A stretch of DNA of 64,000 nucleotides, from the NCBI GenBank assembly GCA_034667225.1, contig JAXDKG010000004.1, positions 62,001 through 126,000 of the forward strand. The letters are read 5' to 3'. The notes below the pieces were generated by a model. It was not told the DNA's origin and ran no database searches. It saw only the letters and a list, made by a program, of their open reading frames with translations. Both the position numbers and the translations under genes were made by a program. Shown here piece by piece: positions 25,408 through 32,897 of the stretch. Within the stretch, counting starts at the first letter, position 1, and the number at the start of each line of letters is the position of its first letter. This DNA is from DATMER01 sp034667225 (GTDB lineage Bacteria; Acidobacteriota; Thermoanaerobaculia; Multivoradales; UBA5704).

Positions 25408-27823
25408 CCTGCGCCATGGCTTGAGATCGTTGGTGCGATGGCCTGGCTTCACCCTCGCCGCGACCCTCTTTTTGGGCCTCGGAGCCGGCGTTACGGCGGC
25501 TGTCTTCTCGCTGGTCGACGCTTACCTGCTTCGTCCCCTTCCCTACGCCAACGCTGAACGCATCGTCGTCATCTCCGAAGGGCGGCCGACCTCCTCGGTG
25601 AAACAGGCCCTCGCACCGGACCACCTTTTCCTCATCGAGGCGGAGGCGCGCTCGTTCGACCTCGTCGCGACCTACGTGGCAAAGCAGACAATCGGGTTCG
25701 ACCTCTCTCGAGGAGGCGATTCGGGAGGCGGGCGCCCGGAGAGAATTCAGGGAGGGGCAGCCTCTCCCTCATTCTTCGAGATCCTCGGCGTTAAGGCCGC
25801 CCTTGGGCGAACCTTCACGGAACAAGACGAGACCGGCGCCGATCCCGTAGTCATCCTGAGCCATCGCCTCTGGCGCCGCCGGTTCGGCGGCGATCCGGGA
25901 GTGATCGGTCGCCGGATTGACGTCAGCGGCACGCCGAGAGCCATTGTCGGTGTGCTGTCCGCCGGATTCGGCTTCCCGGAGGTGGAGCTGTGGGTTCCAC
26001 GGCCACTCTATGTCTTTCAGGCCCTGGGGTATCCCATCACAGCGACGTTTTACCCGCGCGTACTTGCCCACCTCAAAGAGGGCGTCTCCCTCGCCCAGGC
26101 CCGGGACGAGTTGCATCGCCTCAGCCGAGGCATCGCCGACATCGACGGCTTCGCCTACAAAAAGGGAATGGTTTTCCACGCCGTGCCTCTTCGGGAGGCA
26201 TTGCTTGGGGACCTGAAGCCCCTGCTCTGGATGCTTTTCGGGTCCGTGGCTCTCGTGTTGCTCATCACCTGCACCAACCTTTCGAACCTGATGCTCGGCC
26301 GTCTCATACTCAGGCAGCCTGAGCTGGCCATGCGATCGGTTCTCGGAGCCTCGCGTGGGCGTGTTGCCCGCCAACTCATTCTGGAGTGCCTCTGCCTGGG
26401 CTTGGCGGCTGGCACGGTTGGGCTCCTTGCGGGAAGACTCACCCTGCAGGTGCTGCTCCCCTTCTCAGCCCCCCTGCTGCCGACCGACGCAACTCCACAA
26501 ATTGACCTACGCGTTTTGGGCTTCCTGTTCGGGGTTTCCGCCGTCTGTGGCGTGCTCGCCGGCTTGGCGCCCATCCTCCATCGCTCACGCCCCGACGAAC
26601 GTCAACGGCTGGCCGAAGCCGCGGCCGGGGCCTCCCGCTTCCGCGGACGCAAGCTCTGGGGATTGCTCGTCGTCGCCCAACTCGCCCTGTCGTTCATGCT
26701 CCTGGCCGGGGAGGGCCTGGTGCTCCGAAGCTTCCAGGCCCTTTCTGAGCGCAGGCTCGGGTTTGACCCCCGCAACGTGCTGACGTTCGACGTGTTCCTA
26801 CGCAAACACGAGTACGCCTCCAATCCGGAGCGCTTCCGCTTTCTCCAGGAGACCATGGAGCGGCTCTCCCGGATTCCCGGGGTCCTCTCCGTGGCCTCAT
26901 CGGACGGGCTCCCCATCCAGGGGGGAGGCAGTCAACAGTTCGTCATCACCCGCGAGGAGCAACTCCGGGAGGACCTCGCCGATCTGCCCATGACGGACAG
27001 TTGGGCTGTGAGCTCGTCCTTTTTCCGCACGATGGGCATCGGCATCCGCAAAGGCCGGGTCTTCACACCGCAGGATGGCGTGACCTCCCAGCCTGTGGTC
27101 ATCGTCGACGAGAGGCTGGCGGAACGCACCTGGCCCGGCGCGCCGGCCCTGGGCAAACGGATCCGGATCAATGGAGTCTGGCGGGAGGTGGTTGGGATTG
27201 CCGGCAGAGTCGAAAATCAGGAGCCGGGGCTGGAGCCCGCGACGTTGATCTACATCCCCCTCGTTCAGGAAGCCCTACCCCGCCCCTCCTACCACCTGGC
27301 GCTGCGCAGCGCCGGCGATCCGCTGCGCCTGGTTCCAGCGGTGACCGCCGCCGTTCAGGAGGTCAACCCGGACCAGACCCTCTATGGAGTCACGACGATG
27401 GCGAGCCGGCTCGCAGAGTCGAGCTCGCGCGAGCGGCTGGTCTCTCTCGCCCTGGGCCTTTTCGCCCTTCTCGGTTTGATCCTCGCACTCAGCGGCCTCT
27501 TCGCCGTCGTGCGCTTTGCCACCATGCAGAGGCGCAGGGAGATCGGGATCCGGATGGCCCTCGGCGCCAGCCAGACCGACGTCCTGAAATTGATTCTGCG
27601 CGACGGAAGCCGACTGATCGTCGCAGGCCTGGCCCTCGGGATGGGGGCCGCGGCATTCTCCTCCCAGGCGCTCTCCCATCTGCTCTATGGTGTGACGCCC
27701 GGCGACCTTGTCACTTTCGTGGGGGTCGCTGTCGCGCTCGCGGTCGCTGCGCTGGCAGCGGTCCTCCTTCCGGGGTTGGAGGCCCTACGCTCCGATCCCC
27801 TGCGTACGATCCGGTCGGAATGA
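25388..27823 (+). CDS. ADOP-type MacB-like ABC transporter permease (orphan)
   Basis: 811 residues from ATG 25388 (GGAG just upstream), overlapping the thioredoxin-like gene. It has two FtsX/MacB-type units in tandem. Each starts with a membrane helix and a periplasmic MacB_PCD domain (first: LRHGLRSLVRWPGFTLAATLFLGLG, AVFSLVDAYLLRPLPY; second: LWGLLVVAQLALSFMLLAGEG) and ends with three helices (MRSVLGASRGRVARQLILE; RREIGIRMALGASQTDVLKLI). This duplicated, ATPase-less form is the acidobacterial duplicated orphan permease (ADOP, TIGR03434-like) family. No ATPase is encoded nearby. Substrate unknown; as the last gene of the peptide cassette it may export or sense the peptide. Confidence 0.88.
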   Translation: MAALVDDLRHGLRSLVRWPGFTLAATLFLGLGAGVTAAVFSLVDAYLLRPLPYANAERIVVISEGRPTSSVKQALAPDHLFLIEAEARSFDLVATYVAKQTIGFDLSRGGDSGGGRPERIQGGAASPSFFEILGVKAALGRTFTEQDETGADPVVILSHRLWRRRFGGDPGVIGRRIDVSGTPRAIVGVLSAGFGFPEVELWVPRPLYVFQALGYPITATFYPRVLAHLKEGVSLAQARDELHRLSRGIADIDGFAYKKGMVFHAVPLREALLGDLKPLLWMLFGSVALVLLITCTNLSNLMLGRLILRQPELAMRSVLGASRGRVARQLILECLCLGLAAGTVGLLAGRLTLQVLLPFSAPLLPTDATPQIDLRVLGFLFGVSAVCGVLAGLAPILHRSRPDERQRLAEAAAGASRFRGRKLWGLLVVAQLALSFMLLAGEGLVLRSFQALSERRLGFDPRNVLTFDVFLRKHEYASNPERFRFLQETMERLSRIPGVLSVASSDGLPIQGGGSQQFVITREEQLREDLADLPMTDSWAVSSSFFRTMGIGIRKGRVFTPQDGVTSQPVVIVDERLAERTWPGAPALGKRIRINGVWREVVGIAGRVENQEPGLEPATLIYIPLVQEALPRPSYHLALRSAGDPLRLVPAVTAAVQEVNPDQTLYGVTTMASRLAESSSRERLVSLALGLFALLGLILALSGLFAVVRFATMQRRREIGIRMALGASQTDVLKLILRDGSRLIVAGLALGMGAAAFSSQALSHLLYGVTPGDLVTFVGVAVALAVAALAAVLLPGLEALRSDPLRTIRSE

Positions 27824-27900
27824 GAGAGGCGTACGGCGATTGTCCCGGCGATTTCTCATTTTAGTTTTAGTCCCTCGGTTGGAATTGTGGTGCCCGCCAA

Positions 27901-28304
27901 AGATCTTAGGACAGATCCAAGGAGCTTGGGGACTGTCCCCAAAGACCTTGGAACGGATCTAAGAAGCTTAGGACCGGTCCCAAAGACCTCAGGACGGATC
28001 CAAGGAGCTTGGGAACCGTCCCCAAGGACCTTGGAACGGGTCTAAGAAGCCTAGGACCGGTCCCAACACCTCAGGACGGATCCAGGGAGCTTGGGGACCG
28101 TCCTCAAAGACCTCAGGACGGATCCAGGAAGCTTAGAACCGGTTCCAAACATCTTAGATCGGATCCAAGGAGTTTGAGGACCGTCCTCGAAGACCTTAGA
28201 ACGGATCTGAGAAGCTCAGGACCGGTCCCGAACACCTTGGATCGGTTCCAAGGAGCTTGGGGACCGTCTCCGAAGACCTCAGGGCGGGTCCAAGAAGCTT
28301 GGGG
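27901..28304. repeat. Tandem array of ~19 dyad-symmetric 19-22-bp repeats
   Basis: Units follow one another without gaps, for example CTTGGGGACTGTCCCCAAAG, ACCTTGGAACGGATCTAAG, CTTAGGACCGGTCCCAAAG, AGCTTGGGAACCGTCCCCAA. An approximate consensus is CTTRGGACCGGTCCYAAG plus a short A/G linker. Almost every unit is itself an imperfect palindrome, while sequence between units varies in compensating positions (GGAACGG..., GGGACCG...). The array lies between the convergent ends of the ADOP gene and the nine-gene iron operon. Plus-strand ORFs across it (such as 28009-28317) encode only a repeat translation and are not counted as genes. Confidence 0.9.
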
Positions 28305-28322
28305 AAGCGAGCACTGACGGAC

Positions 28323-28778
28323 CTATGCTCCGCTGCGTCGTCCGCTCCAGATGTGGAAGGGCAGCCAGGCACCGGCGAAGAGACCCAGGACCCAGTGCGT
28401 GATGGCGATGCGGTCGCGCCAGATTTCGTCCCCCAGGTAGTAGAGGCCCAGGCCGGTGAGGATGAGAACGGCCAGGAGGATCGTCATCGTCCGGCCGTTG
28501 AGGCGGTTGCGCGTGCCCGACCAGCCGCGCCGCACGTGGAGGATCCAGATGAGGCCCAGGCTCCAGACGACTGCGTAGCCCGCGGCGCCGTGGAGCGTCA
28601 GCCAAGTGTGCTCCAGCGGGTGGGCCTCGGGGCCGAAGGGGCCCTCCCGGCGGACGTAGTGGTGGAAGTGGAGCCACAGCACCCCGGACACGAGCGCTCC
28701 GAGGCCCGAGCCGTAGACCCAACGGATGACCCAGGCCGGCAGGCGCAAGCTGTTGTTCGAGGGGGTGATGGAGCTCAT
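28323..28778 (-). CDS. Four-helix His-rich membrane protein (DUF4405/cytochrome b-like)
   Basis: 151 residues, four hydrophobic helices: GLGALVSGVLWLHF, AAGYAVVWSLGLIWIL, TMTILLAVLILTGLGLYYL and WVLGLFAGAWLPFHIW. Histidines lie at helix ends (WLHFHHYV, LEHTWLTLHG, AITHWV, PFHIW), as in DUF4405 and other b-type-heme membrane proteins. Heme binding is inferred, not proven. It is the last gene of the iron operon; its ATG overlaps the apbE stop by one base (TGATG). A role as membrane electron donor to the FMN-binding protein fits the context. Confidence 0.7.
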   Translation of the reverse strand: MSSITPSNNSLRLPAWVIRWVYGSGLGALVSGVLWLHFHHYVRREGPFGPEAHPLEHTWLTLHGAAGYAVVWSLGLIWILHVRRGWSGTRNRLNGRTMTILLAVLILTGLGLYYLGDEIWRDRIAITHWVLGLFAGAWLPFHIWSGRRSGA

Positions 28779-29653
28779 CAGGAAAAGTGGCGCCGGCCGC
28801 CGTCGCGATCGAGCAGGACGGCGCTCGCGCCGAGCCGGCGCAGGAGAGACACCGAGCCGGCCGGATTCGCCAGCACGACCTTGGTCAGACCGTCGGCCCA
28901 GATCGCACGCCGGGCGCAGACGGTCACCGAGCCATCGCCCCCGAGACCTGCACCGGTCTTCGGCTCCACGATGGCGGAATGCGGAGGATTCTCGTTGAAA
29001 TACCCCGCGCTGGTGGCGACGGCGGCATTGCGGGTCTCCAGCAGGGGAACACCGCGGCCCGGACCGGCGGGGTCCCGTACCCAGACCGTATGGCGGGCCC
29101 CGAAGCTGCGCAGGTCGCCGCCGGCATTGACGACGGCCGATGCAACGCCCTGGCGCCGGAGGCAGGCGAGCGCGCGGTCGACGGCATAGCCTTTCGCAAT
29201 GCCGCCCAGGTCGAGCCAGAGGGGGCGGAGGAAGCGCACGCGGCCGTCTTCGGACAAGGAAACGTCGCGCCAGCGGGCGCCCGGATCGGGAGCGTCGCCG
29301 GCCGGCGCGGGCAGGTGGCCCCGTTCGACCAGCACGCGGCCGATAGTCGGGTCAAAGGAACCGTCGGAGGCGCGGGCGAGCGCGAGCGAGGCCGAGAGGA
29401 CGCGGTGCAGGTGGGGTGACACCGCCTGGGGCGCGCGATGCGCCGTGGTATTCAAGCGGCTGAGCTCCGAGTCCGGATCGTGGAAGCTCATGCGGCGGTG
29501 GATTTCACCAATCTCGTCGAACGCCGCACCGATCGCCTGCGCTGCCAGGGTCGGTTCGGCTTCGGCGCGGATCGAGACCAGCGTGCCCAGCCAGGGCTGG
29601 GCACGCTGGCACACCGCAATGCCCTCCTCAGGGCTTGCCGACCACAAGCGCAT
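28778..29653 (-). CDS. apbE: FAD:protein FMN transferase
   Basis: 291 residues from ATG at 29653-29651 (MRLWSASPEEG), overlapping the FMN-binding gene by 26 bases. Canonical ApbE motifs: RRMSFHDPDSELSRLNTT, LDLGGIAKGYAVDRALACLR, NAGGDLRSFG, a HSAIVEPKTG form of the HxIDPxTG loop, and the metal-site region WADGLTKVV. ApbE covalently attaches FMN from FAD to a Thr/Ser in exported proteins. The substrate is very probably the protein encoded directly upstream, which has an SGAT motif. No clear signal peptide is visible at this start, so export is uncertain. Confidence 0.9.
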   Translation of the reverse strand: MRLWSASPEEGIAVCQRAQPWLGTLVSIRAEAEPTLAAQAIGAAFDEIGEIHRRMSFHDPDSELSRLNTTAHRAPQAVSPHLHRVLSASLALARASDGSFDPTIGRVLVERGHLPAPAGDAPDPGARWRDVSLSEDGRVRFLRPLWLDLGGIAKGYAVDRALACLRRQGVASAVVNAGGDLRSFGARHTVWVRDPAGPGRGVPLLETRNAAVATSAGYFNENPPHSAIVEPKTGAGLGGDGSVTVCARRAIWADGLTKVVLANPAGSVSLLRRLGASAVLLDRDGGRRHFS

Positions 29654-30158
29654 GTGTCGCGAGCAAACGCCGCACGCCGGTGGTGATGTTGCGGCTGGAC
29701 AGCGTGGCACCAGATAGATTGATGATGTCGACATCGAGATGGAGCGGCGATCCCATCTTCTTGCCCACGAACTGGGCACGCCATTTCGGGTCGCGCACCT
29801 CGCCGCCGTAGGTCTCCCGGTAGTCGAGGACCTCGAGGCCGCGGACCACGCCCTGGGCGTCGAGCGCCAGGCCATAGGTGATGAGCTCGTGCTTGCCGAT
29901 CACCTGGTCGAGGTAGAACCAGCCACCGCTCGACGCGCTCCACACCTTGACGGTCTTTTCCTGGACTCGGGTGCCGCTCGCCTTTTCGATCGCCTTGACC
30001 TGTTCCTTGGTCAGCGTCACCGGGTGCGAGGTCATGTGCGCCCCTGGAAACAGGGCGGCCTGCGCCTGCTCGATGGTGAAGTAGGTGGTGCCACCGATGG
30101 GACCGGCGACGAGAGCGGCGCACGGCACCAGCCAGAGAGCCAGGACCGGATCGCGCAT
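29628..30158 (-). CDS. Exported FMN-binding (flavinylated) protein
   Basis: 176 residues with a signal peptide (VLALWLVPCAALVAGPIG). The FMN_bind domain is complete at its C-terminus: GLEVLDYRETYGGEV, then the flavinylation motif SGAT at residues 149-152 followed by LSSRNITTGVRRLL. Thr152 is the expected site of covalent FMN attached by ApbE. Such proteins carry electrons outside the cytoplasmic membrane (as in Nqr/Rnf-like or extracellular reductase systems). In this Fur-led iron operon it may reduce ferric iron. The start lies two bases after the outer-membrane gene. Confidence 0.9.
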   Translation of the reverse strand: MRDPVLALWLVPCAALVAGPIGGTTYFTIEQAQAALFPGAHMTSHPVTLTKEQVKAIEKASGTRVQEKTVKVWSASSGGWFYLDQVIGKHELITYGLALDAQGVVRGLEVLDYRETYGGEVRDPKWRAQFVGKKMGSPLHLDVDIINLSGATLSSRNITTGVRRLLATHALVVGKP

Positions 30159-30160
30159 GC

Positions 30161-31057
30161 TCAGAAGTTCACTCCAATTTTCAAGCGGACCTCGTCCTTG
30201 GTCTTTTCAATCAGGTGGAGGTCGGAGGCCTGGTCGATGTAGACCTCGCCGCCGCCCTTGATCTGCGGGAACCAAGTGAGGGTCGCCCACCATTTGGCGC
30301 TGCCGTAGTGCAGGCTGGGGCCGGCGAAAACCGACCAGCGCTCCTGCCCGACCTCGGTCTCGAACTCGGTCTCATAGATCGTCTCGGAGCCGACGAACCA
30401 GTTCGGAACGAAACGGTAGCTGAGCCCCATTCCCGTCTTGATCTCGATCTCCATTTCCGGATCGGTCGGCCAGTCGAAGCCCTCGGGCAGGTCGTCGATC
30501 GGCGCGCGGTCGGCATAGGTGCTCTCCAGGCCGAGATTGCCCACCCAGACGAGCAGGCCGTCAAGAAAATACTTCTGGCCGATCAGATCGATCTCGAACG
30601 AGGCCGTGTCCTTGTCTTCTCCGGAGTGACGGTCGAGCCAGCTGTAGTCGAGGCCGAAGCGCAGGCTCAAGCCGAAGCTGTCGGCCGCGGGCCGCAGGAG
30701 GTTGAGCTTGGCGCCCAGTTCCACACCCGACAGGTCCGGGCCCACATCCTCGTTGCCGGGAAGGTAGCCGTCGATGCTGAGATCGCTGGTGTCCACCGAC
30801 AGCAGCTCGATCCCGCCGAAGACGTTGAAGCGATTGCTCACGCCATATTCGAGCTCGATTTCATTGTCGAAAGCCCGGTATGAGCCGGCGTCCTTGTCAT
30901 TGCGCATGGTGCTGATGTTGTAAAACTCCCACCCTCCCTGCGGGATGACCTCGGCGCCGGCGACGTATCCCAACAGGTTTTCATCGGCACGGCAGACCGC
31001 AGAGGACAACAGGCCGGCACCCAACAGCACTCCACACGCCACGGATCGCACACGCAT
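30161..31057 (-). CDS. Outer-membrane beta-barrel protein (DUF6662-like)
   Basis: 298 residues with a signal peptide ending near VCRADE. The mature protein is a series of amphipathic strands (WEFYNISTMRND, FDNEIELEYGVSNRFNVFGG, LRFGLDYSWLDRH, WWATLTWFPQ) and ends in Phe (RLKIGVNF), the usual C-terminal signature for barrel insertion by Bam. The start directly follows the stop of the ABC-DtxR gene (TGAATG). It probably forms a pore or receptor in the outer membrane for iron. DUF6662 assignment is from memory of the family's pattern. Confidence 0.78.
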   Translation of the reverse strand: MRVRSVACGVLLGAGLLSSAVCRADENLLGYVAGAEVIPQGGWEFYNISTMRNDKDAGSYRAFDNEIELEYGVSNRFNVFGGIELLSVDTSDLSIDGYLPGNEDVGPDLSGVELGAKLNLLRPAADSFGLSLRFGLDYSWLDRHSGEDKDTASFEIDLIGQKYFLDGLLVWVGNLGLESTYADRAPIDDLPEGFDWPTDPEMEIEIKTGMGLSYRFVPNWFVGSETIYETEFETEVGQERWSVFAGPSLHYGSAKWWATLTWFPQIKGGGEVYIDQASDLHLIEKTKDEVRLKIGVNF

Positions 31058-32104
31058 TCAGATCTCCTTTTCCAAGGCAAGCTCCGGCACGGCACAGCAG
31101 GTCCCACCCGGCAGGATCGGCCTGCCGTGCGGACAGACGGACGGATGGTCCAGGAAGGCGCAAACCTGGTCCTCGAACCCGGCCGCGACCGGCATGGGGC
31201 CGCCGCACTCCTCGGCCGAGTGGAGGGTGCGGTCCAGCAGGACCTCGGCGAGGCGCACCCGTCTCACCACGGCGGCCGCCCGGTCGCGGCCTGCCTCGGT
31301 GAAGGCAATCCGGCCGTCCACATAGGTGAGCACGCCTTCGGCAAGCAGGTCCGCGACGCCCCGGCGGGCCACCGACACCCCCTCGCCGTCCTCCTCGATG
31401 CGGCGCCAGAGGTCCACGAGCACGGACTGGAGCTCCACCGTACCGGCGCCTTCCGAGGCGAGGCGGCCGTGCTCCAGCCGAATTTCACGGCCCGCTCTGG
31501 CCGCGATGGTCGGGTCGTGGGTCACCAGGACCAGCGTGTGCCCGCGCTGGTGCAGGTCGCCGAGCAGGGACATGACCACGGCCTCGTTGACCGCGTCAAG
31601 GTTGCCCGTGGGCTCGTCGGCCAGGATCAGGGGCGGCTGATTGATCAGCGCCCGGGCGATGCACACGCGCTGCTGCTCGCCACCGGAGAGCTGGCTCGGC
31701 AGGTGGCTCATCCGCTCCCCGAGGCCGACCCGGCGCAGCGCCTCTTCGGCTTCGGCCCTGTCCGTCATGCTGTGGACGTATTGGGCAAGCATGACGTTCT
31801 CCAGCGCCGTGAGGTAGGGGATCAGGTGGAACTGCTGGAAGACGAGGCCGACCGTCTGCTGGCGGTAGCGGCTGAGCTCGCGGGCGGCGAGGCCGGCGAG
31901 GTCGACGCCACCGACCCTCACCCGGCCCTCGCTCGGCCGGTCGAGCCCCGAAAGGATGTTGAGCAAAGTGGTCTTGCCCGAGCCGGACGGGCCGGTGACC
32001 GCGACCCACTCCCCCTCTTCGATCGAGAGGTTGAGGTCGTCCAGGGCGCGGAGCGCACCGAACCGGCGGCTCAACCCTTCCACCTTGACCAGATCAGTCG
32101 CCAC
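31058..32104 (-). CDS. ABC transporter ATPase fused to a DtxR-type metal-sensor domain
   Basis: 348 residues from GTG at 32104-32102; its start overlaps the preceding permease stop. Residues 1-220 are a MacB/LolD-type ATPase: Walker A GPSGSGKTT, signature LSGGEQQR, Walker B LILADEPTGNLD and switch LVTHDP. Residues ~235-340 match the metal-binding/dimerisation part of DtxR/MntR regulators: VDGRIAFTEAGRDRA, VRRVRLAEVLL, LHSAEEC, and the closing FLDHPSVCPHGRPIL with a terminal CC. The helix-turn-helix before it looks shortened, and one usual ligand (His in RRHRLAE) is Val here. The likely meaning is an ATPase controlled directly by Fe or Mn. Partners are the two FtsX-like permeases upstream. Confidence 0.85.
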   Translation of the reverse strand: MATDLVKVEGLSRRFGALRALDDLNLSIEEGEWVAVTGPSGSGKTTLLNILSGLDRPSEGRVRVGGVDLAGLAARELSRYRQQTVGLVFQQFHLIPYLTALENVMLAQYVHSMTDRAEAEEALRRVGLGERMSHLPSQLSGGEQQRVCIARALINQPPLILADEPTGNLDAVNEAVVMSLLGDLHQRGHTLVLVTHDPTIAARAGREIRLEHGRLASEGAGTVELQSVLVDLWRRIEEDGEGVSVARRGVADLLAEGVLTYVDGRIAFTEAGRDRAAAVVRRVRLAEVLLDRTLHSAEECGGPMPVAAGFEDQVCAFLDHPSVCPHGRPILPGGTCCAVPELALEKEI

Positions 32105-32897
32105 GGAGCACCCGCGCCGCGTCCAACCTCTGGATCCGCCGTAGTGCCAGGAACAGGGAGGAGCCGACCACCAGCGCGGCGACCGTCGCCGACGCAGCCG
32201 CCGATGCCGCAAATCCGCTCCAGGTCATGAAAGAACCCGAGCCCGGACCGAGGAGACGGTCGGCCAGGGCGCCAGCGGCCAGGGCGCCGAGAACCTGTCC
32301 CGCCATCCCGGCCAGCACAGCAGCGGCCAGCAGCTCGGCGGCGAGGAAGCCTCCGATCCTGCGGCCCGTGTACCCGAGGGCCAGCAGCAGCCCGACCTCG
32401 GTCCGTCTCTCTCCCAGCAGGGCGGTGGTGGATGCGCCGACCGAGATCAGGGCCAAGAGGAAGGAGACGGCGCTGACGGCAAACAGGACCATCGTCAGCC
32501 GGCGGGTGACCCGGGCGTCCGACTCGCTGACCTTGAGGAGAGGCCGCGCCTCGATCCCCTCGACCCGGGATTCGATCTCCAGCGCCACCTCGTCGAGCCG
32601 GGCAGGCTCGGCCCGGACGTCGATCCGGCCGGATACGGCCTTCGCGGTTCGCACGCCGGGGGTATTGCTCACCCTCTCAAGGGCGGCCGGGGGGAGAGAC
32701 TCCGGCCCTCCGACCTGCGGCCGGACCGTGAGATTGGGTCCGAAGGCGGCGAGGCTCGATCCCATCCGGTCGCGGCTCCGGGCGGAGAAGCCCGCCAGGG
32801 TGGAGACCGTGGCCGCGGCGACCAGCACCGCGATCAGGATCAGCGCGAGCTGCCGGAACCGGCGGCGCAGGCTGGCGAAGACGACCCGGAGGATCAT
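32094..32897 (-). CDS. FtsX/MacB-like ABC permease 2 of the iron operon
   Basis: 267 residues. One N-terminal helix (LALILIAVLVAAATVSTLAG), a short periplasmic domain (about residues 45-140), then three C-terminal helices with the FtsX signature (LTMVLFAVSAVSFLLALISV, ERRTEVGLLLALGYTGRRIG, and two later helices). It is smaller than its partner, but the topology is complete. Its start overlaps the partner's stop by one base and its end overlaps the ATPase start. The pair plus ATPase plus FTR1 permease is the arrangement of the Campylobacter Cj1658-Cj1663/FTR1-P19 iron system and of Fet-type loci. Confidence 0.85.
   Translation of the reverse strand: MILRVVFASLRRRFRQLALILIAVLVAAATVSTLAGFSARSRDRMGSSLAAFGPNLTVRPQVGGPESLPPAALERVSNTPGVRTAKAVSGRIDVRAEPARLDEVALEIESRVEGIEARPLLKVSESDARVTRRLTMVLFAVSAVSFLLALISVGASTTALLGERRTEVGLLLALGYTGRRIGGFLAAELLAAAVLAGMAGQVLGALAAGALADRLLGPGSGSFMTWSGFAASAAASATVAALVVGSSLFLALRRIQRLDAARVLRGD

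Noticed and set aside
27901..28304. CRISPR array
   Set aside because: Units are contiguous and all similar; there are no unique spacers and no cas genes.
28009..28317. 102-codon ORF across the tandem repeats
   Set aside because: Its translation is only the repeat read as codons, the unit length is not a multiple of three throughout, and there is no ribosome-binding site.
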